Shown here in pieces: positions 10,946 through 22,235 of a stretch of DNA of 64,000 nt. The notes beneath the pieces were generated by a model that did no database searches, was not told the origin of the DNA, and worked only from the letters and a program-made list of their open reading frames with translations. The first letter of the stretch is position 1. Every line of letters begins with the position of its first letter. A program made the position numbers and the translations under genes. Location of the stretch: contig JAQFVV010000050.1 in NCBI GenBank assembly GCA_028023455.1, positions 2,916,626 through 2,980,625 of the forward strand. The letters run 5' to 3'. Source of the stretch: Epiperipatus broadwayi. Lineage: Eukaryota > Onychophora > Udeonychophora > Euonychophora > Peripatidae.

Positions 10946-13549
10946 TGTAACCTTCCAGGTTGGCACCAGAAAGAAATGTGGAAAGGTCACACTTGTGCTA
11001 ACAATGGCTAAAGGTAATTAGTTGAGAAAAATGAATTGTGATATAATTTAATATTTAAAATTGAGTTTTTAGGAAAACTAAACTTAAATTGTGATGTAAT
11101 TTGCTAGTTAAAATTAGGATTTTAACAAAATTAAAATTTTAAATGGGTATATTGATTGGTGGAGTTTTGGACTATATGTTTAGTGGTAGATGTTTGTGTA
11201 TAGTAGAGGATTTACATGTCATAATAGGCAGATGCATAAATATATTATTAATTAGAATCTTCTTTTCTATATTTTATTTATTAGTTACTGATTATATATT
11301 GTCTTAGAATTTTATGTTTTAAAAATGGTAAAGATTATTTGTAATTGTAAATAACATTTCTAAAATTAATAATTAGTATTTAATATTTTTTTTATTACTA
11401 TGTTTCTTATATTCAAATATTGTATTGTTAAAATTTTTATAAATAATATTTCTGGCAAGCTTCCAAAGTTGATTGTCATAGAAACACAGAGGGCATGAGT
11501 GAAGAGAGACAAAAAGTTTAAAAAAAACTTGAAGAAAGTAAAAAAAAATTCCAAGGGAGAAAATGTAAAAAAAACTTAAAAGAATCAAAAAACTATCTGA
11601 AAGTATTACAACAAATAAAAAAAAACATCGCAACGATTCTAATGATATATTTATGGAAATTTTTTATTATACTACTGGAGTAATAAAACCATGAAGAGAT
11701 AGACCCAGAGGGAAATCAGCTCCAAATTTCTGTCAAACGATGGTCCAAGTTCATTACCTTTAAAATACCTGGATGTCACATAAGATAAGTAATGATTATT
11801 TATTTTAAGGTATTGCCAAAGTAAATAATATTAAAATGACAAAATTATTTCAAGTAAAGCTGGATCAATTTTTTTTGTTAAACGCTAGAACCAAACACTT
11901 AATATTCAATTCTAATCATTTTCTATCAATATTCTGCAAATTAAAATTTAAAATGAAAAAGTTTATCTACTTAATTTATATCAAGAAGATAATTTTGTAC
12001 TGTATAACTTTGCTATTCGCGTATATATAGTGAAATAATTTCAATGCATGCAAATGTCATTTTTAATGCCCATCACAGAATTCTAGGGTAAAAAAAAAAA
12101 AAAAACACTTATCATTCTTAACAAGTTATGCTTAACAATCAGATAGACATTTTTTTTATGTTATAATTTACTATTATCTTTGAAATTAATATGTATGTTT
12201 CTTTCAACTTTAAAATTTTTTAAAAAAACTTAACATGTAATAATGGGATAGTGACAAATATTTTTTTTTATTGATTACAATAGATGTACAACCTTTTTTT
12301 TTTCCTTTTAAAAGAACAAAACAATGTAACTTCTTATATATTATAATATGATAACATATTTTGTATGATCTAGAAATTATACTATAGGTGATTATATATA
12401 TTCGAGTGTGTGTGTGATGCTATAAATTATTATTATTATTATTTTTTATTTTTTTTTAATTGTATTTATTATGCTTAATTTCGCTAATGAACTTTATTTA
12501 AAAAAATAAAGAATTAAAACCAGGTCTGTGAAAAGTTGAGGGTAGAAATGGGCAGAGACGTGTAGATTATTTAGATTGGGTTTGGAGATATTAATTAACC
12601 CTCACATATATAAGTATAAGGATAAGTGTTTGGTTAGTGTTTTTCCATGCTTGTCTTTAGTTTTGTATAGTTAGTGTTAGATTGTATACATTGATTATAA
12701 CAAATATGTGTTATATAAATTTTTATCATATGTATAAAAGATTATTGATTTATGGCGTCATTGAAATTCTATAAATAATCTAATAAAATATGTTTCAGAA
12801 ATACATTGTATTTACAATATAATCAAATGCACATATTCGAAAATATATGATTAACATATTAAATAGTAGTCAATTTTGATTTTACCTTAGAAGAGATGTA
12901 ATTGGTTATCAAGGGGTATAAATAATATATATTTTTTAGTTATTGTTTATTTTTGATTTTATTTTAATAAATGTTATATTGAATAAATAGCCCATATAAA
13001 TTGCTTGATTATATATATATGTTCGATTCTCCATTTCCACACACACACACATCTGGTTAACATAACATAGTTATAGAAGATATAAGTTTGTCAATATAAG
13101 TCAAGTTTTATTTAATTTGTCTGGTGGTAATAAATCTCAGTATTACAATGCTAATAATATATTTTACTTTGCTTAGAATAGGTGATGATTTGGATAAAAA
13201 AGATACCCAATCCTCATCATTGTCTATACCGTAATAAATGTAATAATTGTCAATTTTGCAACAGTTTTAGTATTGAATAGATGCTCTGAACATATTGAAA
13301 TTATCCTTATAGTATTATTGTTTATAGACGTTTTTATCATTCTTGTTGATCTCATGTATAAAGACCATATTCTATAATCTCAACTGAGCTAGGCCATAGA
13401 GTGGTTGCAATGTAAAACCTTTTAAATAAGTTTAAATATAATTTATAATTATAAATTTTATTCTATTTTGCATAGAATTGGTGCCTGGGCAATGATAAAT
13501 ATAATAAAGTAAATAAGTGAAAATGATGGAGGTTATAGGGAGGGTTAAA
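10946..13549 (+). repeat. 5' LTR of the large retrotransposon
   Basis: It matches 22236-24829 over its whole length with scattered substitutions and small indels, including one-base differences in A and T runs. The open frames inside it (11366-11633, 11836-12030) have counterparts in the other LTR and are not convincing genes. Confidence 0.8.
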
Positions 13550-13588
13550 GTGGTGCACAACATGGATGGCTTGATATATATATATATA
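13550..13588 (+). promoter_or_regulatory. Primer-binding-site-like sequence and leader start
   Basis: TGGTGCA starts at 13551, directly after the LTR, and equals the first seven bases expected opposite the 3' end of a tRNA-Gly (TGCACCA). The following bases do not extend the match. The leader GGATGGCTTGATATA recurs as GGATGGCCTGATATA near 18512-18526, which suggests that internal sequence was split by an insertion. Confidence 0.4.
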
Positions 13589-13589
13589 T

Positions 13590-16500
13590 TCTAACCTCCC
13601 CCCGCACGTTCTCACCCCCAAAATATACTGTTTATTACGGGTTCTAGCTCAGTTAACAAATAAATAAATGAAATATTCAGCATTAATTAAAATGATTACT
13701 AGCTCTAATTTTAAAATACAAATTCGATTCAATTTTAAAATGAATTAACAAATATTTACTATTTTCATGAGACATGGAGTGACAATACGGGGAACGAGAT
13801 AGACTACATTGAGCCATTATCCACACGATACTACCTCAATGGCATAAGAACACTATTCCCCCTTTTTTACTATATCAAATAACTAACTCATAGTATTCTT
13901 ACGACTTTCTAAGCTCTATTCACTACGATTAAAATAATAATCATATCCTAATCTTCTTTATAACAAGAATCTAGCTCAATTAAATAAAATGAAGTAAAAT
14001 AAAATAAAATCTCAGGTTCATAAATTGTATTCTAACTGATTTAAAATTACGGTAGTAAAATATGAAAAGGGAATTTTATGTCATAATCTACTACACAGCA
14101 ACTAACAATAATAAAAATAATAATAACGATAATAATATAATATAATCTTATTTCTTCCTAAATGAAATAAATAAATACGTACGTGGTAGTATTTTAATAA
14201 TCTGACAACAGAATACGTGTGGCAACATTAGCATATAATTTAATGTAATATTGTGGCAACCGACTTATGACCAATAAATAATATAAAATTATGATCTTTT
14301 AATTTTAACATACCAATAAATTCTCAAAATTATTATAACACTTTTATGTTTACCTTTTGTGCAAAATTTATATGTTTGTTTCAATTATAAAGGTATCGTG
14401 ATTTCATGCATCCATGTGGAGAAATAACAACTCGGACACAAAAACTTTAGAACAAATTTAAAACAAAGTTTATTAACAACATAAATAAATTAACAATATT
14501 TTTACACTATATACATTGGATATCCCTTACTCTCCTATCTCAACTTAGTTTATTAGTTTATAAAATGAAATCAAAATATTATTTACTTTTTCCTAGTTAA
14601 ATCTTATTTTTTAACACTTAAGAAAATACAGTATTATTACTTGATTTATTATTATGGTTAGCTTATTACAAAATGCATTTCTTATATGATTATCACTAAC
14701 ACTTTGCATCCCTAATATTATTAAAATTATATTTTTTTTTACAAAATTTTACATTTGTAATAAAATTCTACAAAATAACAAATTTTAGTTTTATATTGGT
14801 TGTATGGAATCTTACAAAGTCAAAACATTGTTCTACATTCGGTATTAGGTTTTTTATTATTCATTATCCGATGTTTATTAATCCTAATATTCTCATTCAA
14901 GCCTTACTTCGGATGATATAATTATAACTATTAATATACCATGCACAAGTATATGTTTATTGTACATTATTGGACTATTTTCTTAATAAATATGCAATAC
15001 TTATTTTCTAAATATTATTTTAAAAAAAAATTCATTCAAATTTTATTATCACTTTTAAAATACTTGGTTTAGATTTCTTTTCAAAATCTTATATTCATTT
15101 CTGAATTAATTTTACAATGTATTATATGATTCTTTCTCTCTTTATGATATTTTGGACTTTCAATTTTAAAGTTACACAATTCTATACATTCCAGCAAATA
15201 AACTATTCTTACATAAACGATAACATATCTTCAGTTCTATTTTATTCATTATTTCTTTGAAAATATCTTTCTGACCGATGCAGATTCACAAAATAAGGAT
15301 AGCGAAGATAGATGCATAGGATCAAAATACAACTAGAATATTACTCGTCATATACCTTGACAATCATGGCACAGTGAATTAAAAGACACTATAGAGGAGT
15401 GACCTTTACCTGTCTACCAACCTCTATTATAGGAGCGATGTTAAAGCTATTTCTTCAGCTTTATTATAACATCCAAAGTTTAAAGATATGCAAAAACACT
15501 GTCCAAACTATATGTGTTCAGTCATAGGGCTTAGTTAACTATACTGAAATCACACAAAACTAAATATGATCCAAATCCTTTATTTTTCCTATTTCTTAAA
15601 AAAAAACATCATCTTGGTTTCCTCTCCACTAGTACTTCCAAGTCACTATCCGATCTTATTTCTCAAGATTTTTCTATACTGTACATCGACAAATACATAT
15701 CTGCATTACTAACAATAATAAAATTCATTTATTTTAAAACTATTCCACTGTTCTATAAGAAAATCTTTTTACTACTTTCTTCCGTATATTTAATCATATA
15801 CAAACTATTTGAATATCTGAATACTTTATCACATGAAAGTTCAAAAGAATCACACAATTGTTCTGTTAAATTATATTATTAATATACTTTAAATAAATTA
15901 TTGCATGCATATTCCGAATTACTCCTATCTCATTATATGTTAAAAATGTTGTATAAAATGTGTACATATAATTTAAACTTTCACACTTCATTCTTAGGCC
16001 AATAGACGATCTAAAAAAAATACATTATGCATTATAAACAACTATTAAAATTACCAACACGACCTTTATCTTCTCGATCGCGTTCCGTAGGCTTCACCAT
16101 CCATTTTATCCTTGTAGATATAAGATTCACATCCATACACTTTATTTTTAAACAATATTTTTATAATTTTATCAAGTTATTATATTTAAATTTTAATATT
16201 ACTAAATTTATGTTTATATGTTTCCCTAATCTCACATAACATTTTATATTCTAAAATAAATTAGTAAAAAATATTTAAACTATATTTACTGTACTTCTTT
16301 ATCAAACTTTCTTGAAAACCGTTCATATTAAAGCTAAAAAAAAATGTTTATTATTTCTTCTTCAGTCACTTAATGTTCTTCTCCCTGCTTGTTCCATTTT
16401 AAGGCAAAACAATTATTGCTCTGTTTAATAAATATTCATAGATGACAATCCTTGGTTTTTTATAATATTTAATACAATTATTAATTATGATATCAATTAA

Positions 16501-18385
16501 TCCTGTAAAGAAAATGTCTCCATATTCTCTTCTAATATTTTCTGCTAATATTTTCCCTCGTGCGACTTTTACGATGCATCTTCTAGGTACTTTTATTTAA
16601 GTATTCAGTAAAATTTTCTGTCTCCATGGATCCATTTTCATTAAGTAATTTAAATTTCCATTTTCCTAATCTCTATCTTTATTAGGCATTTTTATAATGA
16701 ACACTTTATAATATTTTAATTCTTCTTAGATAAAGTTTTTTCTTTCCTTTTTTTAAAAAAAATAATGACTCTTTCCTATCATTATTCGGTAATTTTTCCT
16801 TTCTTTTAAAGTTCTGGTAACTATATACTTTGTAATGTTTCCTTTAAAAAGGACAAACATTCTTTCTCTGTTATAACTTTTACATAATTTTTCCTTTATG
16901 ATATACGTATCTTAATTTTTCCATAGAGAAGAATAAAATAACTTCAGAGTAGCCTTATAAATTTGTGCGTCATAATTTTTCCTGACGGCAAATAACTTCT
17001 CTTTTAAGTTTTCCGTATAGCGTCCAAATTATATTCCTCTGAGTTACAATAATAAGTTTCTGGTTGAGCATAAATAAAGCTGTATCAAGGCACTTTACAA
17101 ATATTTTTCCTTTATCATAACTTCTATATACTGTTTTCTGTAGTATTTCCATTTTTACTGTAAGGTTTTGGCTAAACTTGAATAAAATATCCTGGTAAGA
17201 AAACTTTTAAAATTAGCCCTCCATGTAAAGGTAGTTCAAAATATTATATTTAAAAAAAACTTTTAAAACAAATACAAAATTTTAAAATTATATTACTTTT
17301 CTAGCTTACGATATTATACAGCTAAAAAAATATGTTACTCCCTCCTTCACTTACACATTACTTTCTCCCGCTCCGTCTAATTCTTATATTTTGTCTGCTA
17401 AAATACCTCCGTTGATTGGTTAATGACTTTTTTTAGCGCGAACAAATTTACACATTTTAGTTCTATAATAGATTAAACCTCTTTAAAATAAAGAATTTAT
17501 GACGTCATGTTTCAAAATATTACTTAGAATAGTATTTTTAAACTCAATTATAGTTTTATCAAAATTATTTAAACTTTAAAACAATTATTAAAATAACATT
17601 TAATATCTATTTTAATATTAATATTTAATTTATCTTGTTTTTATTTAAATAAAATATTTAATTTTTTTTTATTAACTGTATTCAACTTTTAAACACTACT
17701 TAAATATTACATCATTTAAACATTTAAAATAAATATTTAATATTTCAACATTCATTTCAACGATAGACAGCAATTACATTTAGTTCCATAATTCACAAAC
17801 TTTATTATTATATTCTAACAAGCGTGTGTGTGAAGGTATATAATATACAGTCACATGATTACTAACTTTATCAGATGATTTTTTAATTTACGTCTCGGTC
17901 TAAATTACCAAAACTGATATATTTTATAAAAAATTTGGAAAATAATTTAAACTTGTAGAACTAAATATAATTCTCACCATCCTAAAGTTTATTTTAAAAT
18001 ATATTAGATTAGATTTGAATATTAATTATAATTATAATATTACATATCGTTTTTTATTTAATTTATTAGTTTTAAAATATTACAATTGGATTGTTAATAT
18101 ACTTTTAACTATTTATAGCTGTATTATTTTATATGGCCAGCTTTTACAACCATAAGCAAGGATATAATTAAGCTTTATTTAACTGTTTCTTTAAAATAAT
18201 CCATTACACTTTTACATACCAGGTAATTTTCAGCCTTAAATTGTACTATAAGATCTAATCGATCATACAATTATCAATATACTACACAAACGTATTTTAA
18301 AATTTAAAATTTTTTAGTAATTGACCATTCTACCTTATTATGACCTATAGATAAGGGCACAATATATGTATATATATATATAGGC
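13590..18385 (-). mobile_element. Probable nested insertion, unrecognised element
   Basis: It interrupts the leader of the LTR element between TA-rich borders. Composition switches: the plus strand is rich in T and C, as if the coding strand were minus. Minus-strand features include an AATAAA near 14470, CTCCACA followed by TGGATGCATG at about 14405-14425 (LTR-end plus primer-site-like) and a GGGGGGAGGTTAG purine tract at about 13592-13604. Short minus frames (for example 16970-17152) look partly protein-like but belong to no family I recognise. Retroelement origin is inference. Confidence 0.35.
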
Positions 18386-20280
18386 CACAATGCTCGATAT
18401 ATTTATGGATAAATGGCTGCACAATGATTGGTGATTGATTCATCTTTGTTTACACATGTATGGTGTTCTTTATTGGAGATTATATATTTATGGTTAAGTG
18501 GTGGCATGCAATGTGGATGGCCTGATATACATGGGTTAAGTGGACACCCAACTGGGACCTCAACATGTATGGGTTAAATGCTAGATATACGATTGGGTTA
18601 AATGGATATCTAATCATGGGATCTTGATTACTTAAGTCTCATATCTTGTAGAGTGTTTATATTTTTGTTGATATATATTGGCATATATCTTAGATGAGAA
18701 GTAATCTATTGCCATTAGAGTTACTTTATTCCTGTTTTAAGTATACAGTTATTGCAAAATTGGTTTCAAAATAGAATCAAGTTGAGTTTTCTTATTCAAG
18801 GATTTTTTATATATCAATCTGGAAGATTAATGGAAATGTTTGATAAAATGGAACTAGGGTAAATGGAGCATTAACTAAGGTTTAAAATAAGCAAATTAGA
18901 GTTTGAAATAAGCCCATACCTGAAATATGTGTAATAGATATATGAATGTCAGATGTATAGTTTAAAAAAAACATTTTTTAGGTGAAATAAATAAATACAG
19001 CCATGAGACAGCTTAGTTTTAATTATAAAGCTATATAAATATCACAACTTATAGTAAATGTTAAAGTTGATAACATTTTTTTTAGATATATATCTTTTGC
19101 TTGTCAATTAAATATAGTACTGATGCTAGATAAACATAGAATTATTGATAGTATTAAATTATAGAGTGTTAATATTGTTCATATTTGGAACACTTCTGTT
19201 ATAGAAAGTATATAATTTTGAAGGTTAGATAGCATACTTGATTGTTGGAGTTTTGTTGGTTGTGTTGCAAGTTTTGGTGATGGATGGAGAATTTTTGTTA
19301 TTGTCTTAAGTATATGGTGTATTCATGTCACTGGTGACTGATTGTTCTCATTCATTGCTCCAACCCAAATTATGATATCAGTTGTTAGTTATCATGAAGC
19401 AGTTAACAGTAGTCCTGCCATGATTTTGCCTCTAAGACTCCAGAGAGAGCAAGGCATAGTTCTTTCTAATATATATGTAATATTTGTCTCTAAGACTCCT
19501 AAAGATGAGCAAGACAATATTTTATAAATAGCCCCTAAGACTTGGATGTAAGCAGGGCATTGTGATAGTGTTTGTAGTAAAATATTATGGGTTGTGGTAG
19601 CTTTGAGTGACTAAAGTGGGATGATCATCAGTGATCATGGAGCATTGTCTGTTTTGAGAGCAGTGATGGAATTTTTCTATCCATCTCTAAATTGTGAACT
19701 GCTGATAATTATTTTGGCTGTCAGTATCTGTTGGATCTTCAGAATAATGGATAAATATATGACTTGAATATATAGCTCATTCTTAAAAGGCTATTTTCTA
19801 TATTCTTGTGCAAAGATTGGCATTTACCATGTTTAAGTAAAAATTGTATATCAGTTGTCACAGTGAATGCATGTCATCATTAATTTTATTTTGGTTATAA
19901 AATTCATTTTGGGGGGTTATAAATGCTGGTTATAATATTTGAATGCACCCAATACATCATAGAAATAAATGAATAGGTTTAAATTATTTTGGTCTTTTAT
20001 CAGTTATTTGAATTGGTGCAGTTTGTAATATAACTATAGTGGATCATGTAAAATTTAATTAATACTTTCAGTTATGTTTAGATCAATGTTATCTAATGAA
20101 AACTTAATGTCTTCTTATTTATGTGTGTGTGGAAAATCGAACATTATATGGGAAAATAAAATTGTGGAAATTTTATGTCATTTAGGTGGTGATGGTGAAT
20201 TTGAATTGTTGATTTGGTGGAGGTTGGAACTGGTAAACCTTATTTTCTTAAGTAATATTAATACATTTTAAGAGATTATA
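18386..20280 (+). other. Internal leader of the LTR element, minor repeats
   Basis: It contains several GGGTTAAATGG-like repeats (18490-18610) and a triplicated CTAAGACT ... GAGCAAG-type motif (19428-19560). The 61-codon frame at 19342-19527 spans that repeat and is not supported as a gene. Confidence 0.4.
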
Positions 20281-20282
20281 AA

Positions 20283-21341
20283 ATGGAAGAGTTTAGTTTA
20301 TATGATTGTTTGGGTGGGTCTCAAGAGACACCATCTCCAGACATGGCTGCATTATCTCATGACCTTGAATCAGGAAATGAAGCTATAGATATGTCCTATG
20401 GAGAATCTAATAGGATGAGAGATACTATCCCTCAACCTCTAGATGGTGATATGTCGATGTTGTTAAGAAATATATTAACAGAACTGAAGTCAGGTCAAGC
20501 AGACTTGAAATCAGAATTAAAAGAACTAAAGTCTGGTTGAGTAGAAGATAGACAAAAGTCAGAAGAGATGTTTGCAGAACTAAAGTCTGGTCGAGTAGAA
20601 GATAGAGAAAAGTCAAAAGAGATAAAAGCACAATTAAAATCAGAATTAAAAGAGATAAAGTTGAATCAAGATAAGTCAGAGGAGAGGATGGCAGAAATAA
20701 AATTGGAGGTTTCAGAAATAAAGTCAGAAATGGTAGAAATAAATGTTAGTATAATTAGGCAGATGCAAGTTGTGGAGAAGAAAGTAAAAAGTCAGGAATC
20801 AGATATAGCAATAGAAGTAAAATTGAGTCAAAAGAAATCAGAGGAGAGGATGGTTGAAATAAAGTTAGAAATGTCAGAGATAAAATTAGAAGTGAAACTA
20901 GAAACAAAGCTAGAAGCAAGGTTAGAAATACCCAAAATGAAGCTAGAAATGCAAGAGAATATTAATAACCAAGTTATGCAGATTAATAAGAATGTTAGTT
21001 TAGCTAGTGATGAAATAACTGTATATAAAGAACTTAGAGAAATAGATGGTCAAGACTCAGAATTAGATGAAAATGTAGCTATAGACATGCTTAAAGATTT
21101 CAAGAAGAATCTTGATAAACAGAAAAAAGTTGGTAAATTAATGAAGAAAGAAATAATTTCATTAGACATGAAATATTTAGAAATTTTGGAGAATGAATTG
21201 CTTAAGGTTACTGATATTACAGGTAATAAATTTAAAAATAAAAATGAAGACATAATTCCAAAATGTGTTCTTGATTATTTAGAACATACGGTGAAGGTGA
21301 ATGTTTTTAAAAAATATTTTATGGAGATACTAAATCTATAA
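20283..21341 (+). pseudogene. Gag-like coiled-coil ORF of the LTR element, one internal stop
   Basis: A single frame of ~352 codons is broken by one TGA at 20538-20540. The stop lies in the first of two near-identical repeats (ELKSG-stop-VEDRQKS versus ELKSGRVEDREKS), so it almost certainly arose from CGA by a C-to-T change at a CpG. The first ~60 residues are acidic and Ser-rich (MEEFSLYDCLGG). Residues ~63-250 are a long heptad-type coiled coil with repeated K-S-E-E-R-M-x-E-I-K units. The C-terminal ~90 residues lack repeats. Position after the leader and before a second ORF fits a gag-like structural protein. No zinc knuckle is seen. Confidence 0.55.
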
Positions 21342-21349
21342 TATGTAGT

Positions 21350-21991
21350 ATGAAATATTTAATAGAAAGTGTTAGTCATGCTAGAGAAGTCAGTAATGTG
21401 AAAATAAAATGTAAAATGAAGAAGACAAAGATGTTGGATTTTAATTTTCTTAGAAAAGTCATTAATCCAGAAAGGGATTTAGGCAAAGCCAAAGTAAAGC
21501 TTAAATGTAAAAGTAAGAAGAAAACCAAAGTAGATTTTATGAGAGAGGTAATTAATCACAATAAACATATGAAGAAAATTAAAGTAAAGTTCAAAGAGAT
21601 GAGTAAAGAGAAGGTTAAGATAAGTTATCTTAATAAAGGTGTAGATTGTATAAGAGATATTGGGAAAGCAAAAGTCAAATTTAAATTAATAAATGAAAAG
21701 ATAGTTAATTTGAATCTTGGAAGAAAGATTGTTAATGAAGAAAAAGAAGTTGGAAAGGCTAAGATCAAACTCAAGGGAATAAAGGAAGAAGTATTTAATA
21801 TAAATCATCTTAAAAAAGTTAGAAATAAAGTGAGATATATTAAAAAGGCTACAGTTAAATCCAACAAAGTAAAAATGAAATCTCTTAAAGATAAACTTGT
21901 CAGAAGAAAGGAAATAAAGAATAATCAAGCAAGGTTTAAAGTTACTTATAATGCTCACAGTTTGGTTCCATGTCCTGCAAGACATGATTAA
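21350..21991 (+). CDS. Lysine-rich repeat protein of the LTR element
   Basis: An intact 213-codon frame starts 8 bp after the gag-like stop, in another frame. It is made of about six ~30-residue repeats with a core such as FLRKVINPERDLGKAKVKL, YLNKGVDCIRDIGKAKVKF and LGRKIVNEEKEVGKAKIKL. Lysine and arginine dominate, so nucleic-acid binding is a reasonable inference. The end NAHSLVPCPARHD is not repetitive. I recognise no family. It could be a rearranged nucleocapsid-like product, a product of frameshifting from the upstream ORF, or a decayed repeat that happens to be open. Confidence 0.45.
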   Translation: MKYLIESVSHAREVSNVKIKCKMKKTKMLDFNFLRKVINPERDLGKAKVKLKCKSKKKTKVDFMREVINHNKHMKKIKVKFKEMSKEKVKISYLNKGVDCIRDIGKAKVKFKLINEKIVNLNLGRKIVNEEKEVGKAKIKLKGIKEEVFNINHLKKVRNKVRYIKKATVKSNKVKMKSLKDKLVRRKEIKNNQARFKVTYNAHSLVPCPARHD

Positions 21992-22222
21992 TAAAAGTCA
22001 TACATATTGTTCAATATAGAAATTAGTTATTTTTTTCTTTTTTACTTATTCAATGTTGCTAAAATACCATAGGAATAAGTGTTTTTAAAAGCATTAAATG
22101 TTCTTTTTATTATTTTATGTTTATTTGACAAACATAATTTTCTAATTGAGGAATGATCTTAATGTAAAATTTGATGTGCTATTAATATTGATTGTTGTTT
22201 ATCCAATTCATTTTTCTTTCAT

Positions 22223-22234
22223 AAGGGGGAAGGA
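22223..22234 (+). promoter_or_regulatory. Polypurine tract of the LTR element
   Basis: The 12-base all-purine run AAGGGGGAAGGA lies immediately before the TGTAACC start of the right LTR, the expected position for plus-strand priming. Confidence 0.6.
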
Positions 22235-22235
22235 T

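Noticed and set aside
11366-12030. Small proteins inside the LTR (and their counterparts at 22657-23320)
   Set aside because: They occur in both LTRs and consist of low-complexity Phe/Lys-rich sequence with no start context or motif.
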